In this document: piece by piece, positions 15,504 through 21,791 of the stretch | Numbering within the stretch: position 1 is the first letter of the stretch | Layout: every line of letters starts with the position of its first letter | NCBI GenBank assembly: GCA_046704785.1 | Contig: JBJKRF010000142.1 | Coordinates: 1-21,791 of the forward strand | Length of the DNA: 21,791 nt | Source: JBJKRF01 sp046704785 | GTDB lineage: Bacteria; Chloroflexota; Anaerolineae; Anaerolineales; Villigracilaceae | Direction of reading: 5' to 3' | Notes under the pieces: model-generated | The model's database searches: none | What the model saw: the letters and a program-made list of their open reading frames with translations, nothing else | Told to the model about the DNA's origin: nothing | Position numbers and translations under genes: made by a program

Positions 15504-15781
15504 TTGATTCTCCTTTATCGGTTCTTCAGGAACTTCCACAAAAGGAAGAGCCGTAGAGTTGTTTCCTGGCCTTCACCTGAAAAACTTCTCTGCAGGTACC
15601 CTTTGTTTCCACATTTTCCGAAACCCTCAAATCACAGGAAAGTTCCGGCACAAACCTTGCAATTTTCAACGCATTGGGCAGTATAAGCTGCCCAGCGACT
15701 TCCGGAAAACCAACCCGCAAGCCAACCAAAAGTTTCGTCTCGAACTTGCGGGAGAGTCATCCCAATCATACTGCGAAAAGC
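15504..15781. other. Intergenic region with two hairpins
   Basis: 278 bases between two minus-strand genes. It holds a 7-bp palindromic hairpin at 15675-15694 (TGGGCAG/CTGCCCA) whose loop contributes to a TATACT on the minus strand, possibly a promoter element of the condensing enzyme gene, and a longer hairpin at 15714-15752. No ORF of convincing quality is seen. Confidence 0.4.
15714..15752 (-). terminator. Possible terminator after the UbiA-like gene
   Basis: CCCGCAAG and CTTGCGGG form an 8-bp perfect stem with a 23-base loop. On the minus strand it is followed by TTGGTTTTCC, a modest T-tract. It lies 29 bases past the stop of the UbiA-like gene. Confidence 0.45.
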
Positions 15782-16663
15782 TCAATGGAGCCAGAACGTC
15801 AGAGCCAATAGATAAACGGTCAGGCCAAAGATGGCTGTCGCAGTAACGACCAACACCCGCCAGAGTGGCTTCGCACCGTCAGCAATATTCCGAAACATAA
15901 AGATTTGATAGGCCGCCAGAGGAAGCGTGAACAACGCCGGCCAGACCAGCGAAAAAGACACATTGAGGAAAGGCATGGCAACCAGAAAAAAATAGGCGCC
16001 GAACAAAAGGGCATTATGCACCGGGATCGCCCGTTGCCAGGTCAGTCGCATCAACAAGGTACGGCGTTGGTACCGGAGGTCTTCGGCATACGCCGGGAAA
16101 TCGAGCGCCAGCAAATAAACAAGCGCCAATAAAAATAGCGGAAATGTGAACAGCGTAATCAGGCGATGGAGTTTCTCTGCCTGCAAAAGGAAAGCCGTGG
16201 TTGGCATTAGAACGGCCAGTAAAAGCGCAAGCACCAGTTCGCCATATCCACGGTCGATGAGGCGAAAAGGCGGGACGGCATTCGCCAGCGAGAGTAGCGC
16301 AAAGACCGCAAGGACGAGGGCAGGCTCACTGGCAAGCAAGTGATCCAGCAATAGCAAGGAGGTAAATAGTGCGGCCAGGGCAAGCATAGCCACACCAATG
16401 AACAACAACAAGGTACGCAAGCTCTCTCGTTCTTTACGTGTTTCACCGACGACCAGCGGCTCATTGAACGGACGGAAATATTCGCCCAGCAGGTTGGAAA
16501 CGATCAGCATCAACAACAAGATCAGAGCGCCGAGCAGAGTCGACGCTGGCTGCAGCACAGTGCCAAGATAACGCGCTACACCCAATCCAAAGCTGTAAGC
16601 AAGCAAGGCAAGCAACAACTGGATGGGACGTACAAAACGCAGAACATGACGAAGTTGTTCCAT
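15782..16663 (-). CDS. UbiA/MenA-like membrane prenyltransferase homologue with altered first Asp motif
   Basis: 293 residues, about eight or nine membrane helices. The layout follows UbiA-family prenyltransferases: a first polar motif in the loop after helix 2 (residues 57-68), a PPFRLIDRGYGELVLALLLA segment like that of MenA (YRGLGE), and a second polar motif DFPAYAEDLRYQRRTL (D188, E194, D195). The first motif, normally N/D-D-x-x-D-x-x-x-D, reads NLLGEYFRPFNE and has no Asp, so magnesium-diphosphate binding would rest on Glu/Asn or be lost. The substrate cannot be named. It begins 12 bases after the DinB-like gene, so it is probably in one transcript with it; the ribosome site is weak. Confidence 0.65.
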   Translation of the reverse strand: MEQLRHVLRFVRPIQLLLALLAYSFGLGVARYLGTVLQPASTLLGALILLLMLIVSNLLGEYFRPFNEPLVVGETRKERESLRTLLLFIGVAMLALAALFTSLLLLDHLLASEPALVLAVFALLSLANAVPPFRLIDRGYGELVLALLLAVLMPTTAFLLQAEKLHRLITLFTFPLFLLALVYLLALDFPAYAEDLRYQRRTLLMRLTWQRAIPVHNALLFGAYFFLVAMPFLNVSFSLVWPALFTLPLAAYQIFMFRNIADGAKPLWRVLVVTATAIFGLTVYLLALTFWLH

Positions 16664-16675
16664 AATAAGAGAAGA

Positions 16676-17155
16676 CTAACTTTCCCCAAGCGCTTTACGC
16701 AGGTCGCGATAATGGATTTGGTTATGTCGATAGACCATTTTAATCATCTCGGCCAGACTGGTCACGCCCAGGAATGGATGGCGTCCGCGCCTTTCCAGAT
16801 CCGTCGGGGACCGTGTCGAGACCCACGTCGCCATCTGCGCCCGGACGGCAGTGAATTGATCCAGCAGTTCCAGCACAGACAATTCTCTCGTTTTTTCTTG
16901 CTGGCGGGCATTGTAACGGTCGATATCGAACGTCTCCGAAACACCGGTGCCACCCTCACAGATACTGGCAAACAAACGGACGAAGCCTTGCTCGGCTGTG
17001 ACCAGATGCGCCAGGATCGAGCGCGCTGTCCATTCCGCACCTTCCGAGTAGACGACAACGTTCCACTGCGCGTCGGTCAAAGCAATAAAGAATACGCGCA
17101 TTTTTTGGCCTTCGGTCTTCAAGCGTTCGGCAAGAAAAGCAGGGGTTTCCGGCAC
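16676..17155 (-). CDS. DinB/YfiT-fold putative metal-dependent protein
   Basis: 159 residues, start codon GTG at 17155 with AAAAGGAG eight bases upstream. The four-helix DinB pattern is seen: EWTARSILAHLVTAEQ with H50, and a C-terminal YRHNQIHYRDLRKAL with H144 and H148, the three His that bind a metal in this superfamily. Members include thiol-dependent S-transferases and hydrolases, many without known substrate. It lies 34 bases after the SDR gene and 12 before the UbiA-like gene, all in the same direction. Confidence 0.85.
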   Translation of the reverse strand: MPETPAFLAERLKTEGQKMRVFFIALTDAQWNVVVYSEGAEWTARSILAHLVTAEQGFVRLFASICEGGTGVSETFDIDRYNARQQEKTRELSVLELLDQFTAVRAQMATWVSTRSPTDLERRGRHPFLGVTSLAEMIKMVYRHNQIHYRDLRKALGES

Positions 17156-17189
17156 GAGAGGCTCCTTTTGACGCGACGCAGAAAGCGGC

Positions 17190-17912
17190 TTAAACCAGCG
17201 AGTAACCGCCGTCGACGGTGATGGTCTGTCCGGTAATATACTCGCTTTCTATCAGGAATTCCAGCGCTGAGACGATTTCATCGGTCGATGCAGAACGCCG
17301 AAGCGGCAGGCGGTTGACAAGCCGCGTCCATTCTTCCGAGGGAGCCCCGTCGGCAGGCAGGACCAGCCCGGGGGCGATGGCGTTGACGCGCACTTTGGGC
17401 GCGAACGCGCGGGCCAGCACCTGGGTCAACTTCTCCAAAGCAGCTTTGCTGACCGTGTAAGCCGGGAAAGCCGACCAAACCTTTCGCGCGCCGGCATCTG
17501 TGACGTTGACGATCAGGCCGCCGGAATCCATACGCTGAAAAGCCTGCTGCGCGCACAATAACGGAGCGCGCAAATTCAGGGTCAGCGTGGCGTCAAACGC
17601 CTCGGCAGACATCGTGCGCACGTCGGCAGGCTCCATGCGCGCCGCCGAGTTGACCAGCACCCGCAGCGGGAGGCCGGTTTCATCCACAGCGGTAAAAAGC
17701 CGACGGGTCTGCGCTTCGTCGCTCAAATCGGCCTGGAACAAAAAAACGGGCACGCCCCTCTCGTGCGCCTGCGCCGCCGTCGCAGTTGCAGCATCCACCG
17801 AGCGATGATAATGCAACAGCAGGGCGTATCCTCGCCGGGCCAGACACAACGCAAAAGAGCGTCCCAAGCGATGTGCGCCGCCTGTCACAACGGCAAGCGG
17901 AAGATCGGTCAT
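17190..17912 (-). CDS. Pteridine-reductase-like short-chain dehydrogenase
   Basis: 240 residues, a full Rossmann-fold SDR. The nucleotide motif is TGGAHRLGRSFA (residues 10-21), the NSAAR motif is at 88-92 and the C-terminus is GQTITVDGGYSLV. The catalytic Ser of typical SDRs is replaced by Asp (D139 in NVTDAG), 13 residues before Y152, with K156. That Asp-Tyr-Lys set, together with the HRLG motif, matches the PTR1/FolM group, which reduces dihydropterins or dihydrofolate with NADPH. A general sugar or acyl SDR remains possible. There is no clear ribosome site; TAAAAT six bases before the ATG could be a -10 box giving a leaderless transcript. Confidence 0.8.
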   Translation of the reverse strand: MTDLPLAVVTGGAHRLGRSFALCLARRGYALLLHYHRSVDAATATAAQAHERGVPVFLFQADLSDEAQTRRLFTAVDETGLPLRVLVNSAARMEPADVRTMSAEAFDATLTLNLRAPLLCAQQAFQRMDSGGLIVNVTDAGARKVWSAFPAYTVSKAALEKLTQVLARAFAPKVRVNAIAPGLVLPADGAPSEEWTRLVNRLPLRRSASTDEIVSALEFLIESEYITGQTITVDGGYSLV

Positions 17913-17963
17913 GATTGCATTTTAAACCCGTATCTGCCGCCAAACCCTACAATTCACCCAGGA

Positions 17964-18926
17964 TCAACGTCGAAAGGCGTTCGAAAGGAAGAACCAGATG
18001 TTTGCCGGGCGCTCGGCCAGGCGGCGCATAAAGTAAGGATACCAGTGCGTCCCAAACGGGACATACACCCGCACCGGGTATCCCTCGGCTGCCAGGGCCT
18101 CCTGCAAATCGCGGCGAATGCCGTACAACATCTGGAACTCTATTCCGCGTTTCGGCAGGCCGATCTTTTCAGCGTAGGCCTTGGCAAAGGTAATGCGTTT
18201 TTCGTCGTGGGAAGCAATGGCGGGGATGGGCGGAATCCGCCCGCTTTTGCTGAGCACCGTTTTTTTTGCCAGCGAAGCATCGATCAAAATGGACGCGATC
18301 GTATCGAAGCTGGCATCGACATCTGCCTTCTGGGGATAAGCGACCTCTGGCGGCTCCCGGTAAGCTCCCTTGACCACCCGAATCCGTGTTCCGCTTTCGA
18401 CGAGCTTACGCGCATCCGCCTCCGTCCGGTAGAGATAAGATTGCAGCACCGTGCCGACGGTTTCCGCGCCCAGCCCCTCTTGCTGCACCGCCGTTAAGAA
18501 TTCGATCGTTGGCTCGGTCCAGGTTGCAGCTTCCATATCGATGCGCACAAAATCTTTCAACTTGCGGGCGCGTTCGAGGATGCGCAACAAGTTGCCGCGA
18601 CAGGTCTCATCATCCAGGCCCATCCCAATCTGCGAAAGCTTGATCGAAATGTTGGAGCGGACGCCTGATTCTCGTATGGCATCCAACATGGCGATAATCT
18701 GGTCTGCCGCGGTATTGGCCTCTGCCGTAGAAGTCGTATGCTCGCCCAGCCAGTCCAGGGTGACATTGATCCCCTTGGCATTAAGCGCTTTAGCAACCCG
18801 GATGGCGTCATCCAGTGTCGACCCGGCGACAAAACGGGCAGCCGCCCGCCGGGCAATTCCCCATTTGGTGACCAAACTCTGGGCCCAGGCAGCCGTAGAG
18901 AGGAAGATTAAAAACGAACGCAACAT
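17964..18926 (-). CDS. Proline dehydrogenase (monofunctional)
   Basis: 320 residues, the usual length of a single-domain FAD-dependent PRODH, which oxidises proline to pyrroline-5-carboxylate and feeds electrons to the quinone pool. The TIM-barrel motifs occur in order: VTLDWLGE, SIKLSQIG, VRIDME, LQSYLYR, RVVKGAYREP, IASHD, FQMLYGIR and the substrate-binding YFMRRLAERPAN near the C-terminus. The ATG has AGAGG four to five bases upstream. The partner pyrroline-5-carboxylate dehydrogenase gene is not in the window. The next gene on this strand starts 51 bases downstream, so read-through into the SDR gene is possible. Confidence 0.95.
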   Translation of the reverse strand: MLRSFLIFLSTAAWAQSLVTKWGIARRAAARFVAGSTLDDAIRVAKALNAKGINVTLDWLGEHTTSTAEANTAADQIIAMLDAIRESGVRSNISIKLSQIGMGLDDETCRGNLLRILERARKLKDFVRIDMEAATWTEPTIEFLTAVQQEGLGAETVGTVLQSYLYRTEADARKLVESGTRIRVVKGAYREPPEVAYPQKADVDASFDTIASILIDASLAKKTVLSKSGRIPPIPAIASHDEKRITFAKAYAEKIGLPKRGIEFQMLYGIRRDLQEALAAEGYPVRVYVPFGTHWYPYFMRRLAERPANIWFFLSNAFRR

Positions 18927-19063
18927 GGAACCTCTTTAATGTGCAGAAAGGTCAAAGTCCTCGAAAGACTTCCACAGCCATCGATCTTTGGAGAACCAGA
19001 TTAGGATTCGTTGAGAGTTTCGCGTCCTTTTTGGATTTTAGCACAGGTCGCAAACATGGGTAT

Positions 19064-19071
19064 GTTATACT
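19064..19071 (+). promoter_or_regulatory. Candidate extended -10 promoter for ctaA
   Basis: TG-T-TATACT (19063-19071) is an extended -10 element 38 bases upstream of the ctaA ATG. No good -35 box is present, as is common for extended -10 promoters. It also argues against a ctaA start at 19011, which would lie upstream of the promoter. Confidence 0.45.
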
Positions 19072-19109
19072 CCGCAGGTGATAAAAGTCACGAAGCCGGG
19101 AGCAACACC

Positions 19110-20027
19110 ATGAAGCTATCGAATTTCGCCAAGTATTCCTGGTTTGTCCTGGGATGGAATCTACTGGTCATCCTATGGGGAGCACTCGTCCGTGCGACCG
19201 GTTCCGGCGCCGGGTGCGGCAACCACTGGCCAACCTGCAACGGGGAACTTATTCCTACCCCTGAACGCATCCAGACCACGATCGAGTTTACCCATCGCGC
19301 CTTGAGCGGCGGCGACCTGATCTTGATTTTCGTCATGGTCATTTGGGGTTGGCGTATCTTCAAAAAGGGTAGCCCGGTGCGCATCGGCTTGGTGGGATCG
19401 GGCGTCTTCATCATCGTCGAAGCGCTGCTCGGCGCCGGGTTGGTCTTGTTCGACTTCGTCGGACAAACCTCGTCCGTGGCGCGCGCCCTTGCCGTCGGCG
19501 TACACTTGCTAAACACCTTCGTCCTGTTGGCCTTTGTAGCGTTGACCGCCTGGTGGGCTTCCGGCGGGAAAGCCATCTCCTTCAAGGGACAGCGGAAATG
19601 GGTGCTGTTGCTCGGCGCTGGCATCCTGGGCATTTGCCTGATTGGCATGACCGGCGCGATCACCGCCCTGGGCGATACGCTCTTCCCGGCCAAGACTCTG
19701 GCGCAAGGCCTGGCACAAGATACCGAAGCAGGCGTGAGTTTTCTCATCCGGCTGCGAGTCATTCACCCCTTGATTGGAATCGTGGTCGGGACGTATACGT
19801 TCTACCTGATCGGCTATCTCCGGAAACAATTCGAGGATAAAGCCGTCCGGCGCTTGAGTTTGATTCTAGGCGGGGTCATCCTGCTCCAATGGGCAGCCGG
19901 TGTGACTAATCTCTTGCTGCTCGCGCCTATCTGGATGCAACTGATTCACCTTTTTATTGCCGACTCAGTCTGGATTTCTTATATTTTATTGGCAGCCAAT
20001 GTTTTTGCCATCAGACCGCAGACATAA
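19110..20027 (+). CDS. ctaA: Heme A synthase (full length)
   Basis: 305 residues from the ATG at 19110, preceded by CGGGAG; the open frame reaches back to 19011 but that stretch has no membrane pattern and lies upstream of the likely promoter. About eight membrane helices in two pseudo-symmetric halves. The first external loop has a Cys pair, C36 and C43 (GAGCGNHWPTC). The four heme-binding His positions are seen: H62 (EFTHRALSG), one in VGVHLLNTF, one in RVIHPLIG and one in QLIHLFIAD. It oxidises heme O to heme A for the caa3 oxidase. It is unlinked to the oxidase operon, which instead carries a half-CtaA domain fused to CtaB. Confidence 0.93.
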   Translation: MKLSNFAKYSWFVLGWNLLVILWGALVRATGSGAGCGNHWPTCNGELIPTPERIQTTIEFTHRALSGGDLILIFVMVIWGWRIFKKGSPVRIGLVGSGVFIIVEALLGAGLVLFDFVGQTSSVARALAVGVHLLNTFVLLAFVALTAWWASGGKAISFKGQRKWVLLLGAGILGICLIGMTGAITALGDTLFPAKTLAQGLAQDTEAGVSFLIRLRVIHPLIGIVVGTYTFYLIGYLRKQFEDKAVRRLSLILGGVILLQWAAGVTNLLLLAPIWMQLIHLFIADSVWISYILLAANVFAIRPQT

Positions 20028-20159
20028 CTTCTTATCGATTGGGGCCAGAGGGGGCACAGGCCACGCGCAATGCGCAACTGCCCGACTCCTTTTCCCGCCC
20101 AAATGGGCAAAAACTGTGCGCACGAACCGCAGAAGTTGGGCTCTTTTGTTGGAGGTATC

Positions 20160-21656
20160 GTGAGGATCGTACGCGACCCATCCTTCCTGTTACGGTGGAT
20201 TTCTCTTATTTTCATTGCAGCCGCCATCATTTTGACGATGGTGGAACTCTCGACATACAGCCGCCTGCGCGAAGACTATCCTTCGGGCATGACCATCGCA
20301 GGCGTTCCCGTTGGCGGATTGGACCCACAGGCAGCCTCACAACGCCTGCTGCAGGTCTACAATTCGCCTGTCGAAATTCAGTATGCCGGAGCCGTGATCC
20401 ACATGGACCCGGGAGTCGCTGGTTTCCAGATCGACACCGAGTCGATGTTGGCGGCTGCCGACCTGCAACGCACCGGCAGTTCCTTTTGGGGCGGATTCTG
20501 GGACTTTTTATGGAATCGCCAGCCGACCACACAAGACGTGCCCCTCATCGCAAGCATTTCGGACGACCGGCTCCAAGCCTATCTCCAGGAACAAATTTCT
20601 CCTCGTTACGACCAACCGGCCGTCGCGGCTGTGCCCCAGCCGGGACAAACCACTTTCGTATCCGGGAAATCGGGCCTGGAACTGGACGTCAACCGGGCAA
20701 CCCAATTGATCGAAGATGCGCTCAAGTCGCCAACCAATCGAAGCGTGGCGCTCAGTTACACACGCACCGCACCCGGGCGTCCGTCGCTCGACAGCCTGAA
20801 GACCCTCATCGAGCAAATCATCGACCTGACCCCCTTCGATGGCGTTGTGGGCATCTACATGCAAGATCTGCAAACCGGCGACGAATTACACTTCGGCTAT
20901 GACAAAAACCACGAAATCTCCGTCGAGCCAACCGACATCGCTTTCAGCGCCGCCAGTTCGATCAAAATCCCGGTCATGATCTCCGTTTACAAACATTTCG
21001 GCCCCACGCTGGACGACAGCACACGCAAGTTGATGCTGGAGATGATCACCCAGTCCAACAACGACGCCACCGACGCCTTGATGGACAAGATCGAATCCGG
21101 CACCGGGCCGCTGTCGGTCACCGCCGACATGAAGACCCTCGGCCTGGAGGATACTTTCATTGCCGGTTACTTCTACGATGGCGCGCCACTTCTGCAGCGT
21201 TTTACCACCCCGTCCAACCAGCGCACCGATGTGGTCACCAACCCGGACCCGTACAACCAGATCACGCCATCCGACGAGGGCGCTTTGCTGGTCGACATCT
21301 ATCAATGCGCCCAGGATGGCGGCGGAGCGTTGGTGGCCGCCTGGCCGGATAAGTTCAACAAATCGGTCTGCCAGACGATGGTCAATAGCTACCTGACCCA
21401 GGATCGTATCGGCGTGCTCATCCAGGCGGGTGTACCAGACGGCACACAAGTAGCCCACAAACACGGCTGGATCAGTGGCCCCTCGGGTATCATCCAAAAC
21501 TTTAGCGATGCCGCCATCGTCTACACACCCAGCGGGAACTTCGTGTTGTGTATTTACGTTTATCACCCCATTCAGGCTTTATTCGACCCGATGAATAAAA
21601 TGTTCGCACAAATCGCCCTATCCGTTTACAACTATTTCAACCTGCCTGGCCAGTAA
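20160..21656 (+). CDS. Membrane-anchored YoaR-domain and beta-lactamase-fold serine hydrolase
   Basis: 498 residues from the GTG at 20160, which has GGAGG four bases upstream; an ATG at 20070 is in frame but adds a non-hydrophobic stretch before the signal anchor (about residues 10-30). Residues 42-200 resemble the YoaR/VanW-associated putative peptidoglycan-binding region (MTIAGVPVGGLDPQAA; FVSGKSGLELDVNRA). Residues 225-498 are a class A beta-lactamase-like serine hydrolase: S266-S-I-K269 (SxxK), S299-N-N301 (SxN) and K434-H-G (KTG-like). The omega-loop Glu of true class A enzymes appears as Asp (D357-VVT-N361). A cell-wall peptidase or esterase role is more likely than beta-lactam resistance. 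It lies 132 bases after ctaA. Confidence 0.85.
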   Translation: MRIVRDPSFLLRWISLIFIAAAIILTMVELSTYSRLREDYPSGMTIAGVPVGGLDPQAASQRLLQVYNSPVEIQYAGAVIHMDPGVAGFQIDTESMLAAADLQRTGSSFWGGFWDFLWNRQPTTQDVPLIASISDDRLQAYLQEQISPRYDQPAVAAVPQPGQTTFVSGKSGLELDVNRATQLIEDALKSPTNRSVALSYTRTAPGRPSLDSLKTLIEQIIDLTPFDGVVGIYMQDLQTGDELHFGYDKNHEISVEPTDIAFSAASSIKIPVMISVYKHFGPTLDDSTRKLMLEMITQSNNDATDALMDKIESGTGPLSVTADMKTLGLEDTFIAGYFYDGAPLLQRFTTPSNQRTDVVTNPDPYNQITPSDEGALLVDIYQCAQDGGGALVAAWPDKFNKSVCQTMVNSYLTQDRIGVLIQAGVPDGTQVAHKHGWISGPSGIIQNFSDAAIVYTPSGNFVLCIYVYHPIQALFDPMNKMFAQIALSVYNYFNLPGQ

Positions 21657-21700
21657 ATGGATACGAGTAAAGGCAAATTACTTTGCGATTATCGTTCGAC

Positions 21701-21737
21701 GGGGTGTTTTTTGTTGCTTTTGACGCAAAAACACCCC
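21701..21737 (+). terminator. Hairpin after the serine hydrolase gene
   Basis: GGGGTGTTTTT and AAAAACACCCC form an 11-bp perfect stem around a 15-base loop that contains a further TTGC/GCAA pairing. It lies 45 bases past the stop codon. The T-tract is inside the stem and the tail (CCTTCC) is weak, so termination efficiency is unclear. The remaining bases to 21791 hold nothing I can identify. Confidence 0.6.
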
Positions 21738-21791
21738 CTTCCTAGAACTATCACCTTAACCCGGGTCTAGAAATTCGCACAAACCACGCCG

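Noticed and set aside
19011..19109. Upstream start for ctaA
   Set aside because: Would begin upstream of the extended -10 element and adds a segment with no membrane or signal pattern.
20028..20159. Possible terminator hairpin between ctaA and the serine hydrolase (GGGCA/TGCCC enclosing GCGC/GCGC)
   Set aside because: Weak 5-bp outer stem with a large loop and only a four-T tract; not distinguishable from chance.
20039..20902. 287-codon plus-strand ORF over the start of the serine hydrolase gene
   Set aside because: Overlaps a gene with an anchor and domain motifs; the product is Arg/His-rich low-information sequence.
20886..21566. 226-codon minus-strand ORF antisense to the serine hydrolase
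   Set aside because: Complementary frame of the catalytic domain; no domain or ribosome site seen.
20160..21656. Antibiotic-resistance beta-lactamase
   Set aside because: The SxxK/SxN/KHG set is shared with wall peptidases and esterases, the omega-loop Glu is not present and the protein is membrane-anchored with a YoaR-like region, so a resistance call is unsupported.
1..21791. CRISPR array, tRNA or rRNA genes, tandem repeat arrays
   Set aside because: Intergenic regions were read for repeated spaced units, tRNA-like cloverleaf ends and rRNA-conserved blocks; none were found apart from the group II intron segment.

Overview
The window looks like chromosome from an aerobic or facultatively aerobic bacterium, most likely Chloroflexota (Anaerolineae-like). 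This is inferred from gene architecture: a caa3-type oxidase with the A2-type motif YSHPVVY, a CtaA-half/CtaB fusion, a subunit IV-III fusion, and SD-led, tightly coupled operons. No rRNA or tRNA gene is visible to confirm the taxonomy.

Left edge (1-204): the minus strand carries the 5' end of a group IIC self-splicing intron that runs off the window. It sits directly after a terminator-like hairpin, the usual landing site of this intron class. A plus-strand polytopic membrane protein (205-1650) follows and converges, through a shared terminator, on the large cytochrome oxidase operon.

8616-1714 (minus): a cytochrome c oxidase operon in the order degenerate receiver protein, ctaC (subunit II plus cytochrome c), ctaD (subunit I with an extra four-helix N-terminus), a subunit IV-III fusion, a membrane-anchored cupredoxin-like protein, SURF1, and a CtaA-half/CtaB fusion. 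Several junctions are ATGA overlaps or gaps of about 10 bases. A separate full-length heme A synthase gene (ctaA) lies at 19110-20027 on the plus strand, so the window encodes both steps from heme B to heme A plus the oxidase subunits.

11756-8828 (minus): a Bcp peroxiredoxin, a NarX-type sensor kinase with a Cys cluster in its first GAF-like region, and a NarL-type response regulator, all joined by ATGA overlaps. This looks like a redox- or oxygen-responsive signalling operon immediately upstream of the oxidase operon and separated from it by a strong terminator.

12304-11939 (minus) is a stand-alone CheY-like receiver, divergent from modA-modB (12540-14191, plus), a molybdate uptake pair without an adjacent ATPase gene. 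15503-14241 (minus) is a long KAS III-type condensing enzyme. 17912-15782 (minus) is a small cluster of a pteridine-reductase-like SDR, a DinB-fold protein and a UbiA-like membrane protein; proline dehydrogenase (18926-17964) lies just upstream on the same strand. The right end (20160-21656, plus) encodes a membrane-anchored YoaR/beta-lactamase-fold serine hydrolase.

Most of the window is conventional housekeeping and respiratory content. The parts most worth a second look are the rearranged domain architecture of the oxidase operon (three unusual fusions or extensions and an uncharacterised cupredoxin-like protein), the phosphorylation-pocket-deficient receiver leading that operon, and the Cys-containing sensor kinase co-transcribed with a peroxiredoxin.
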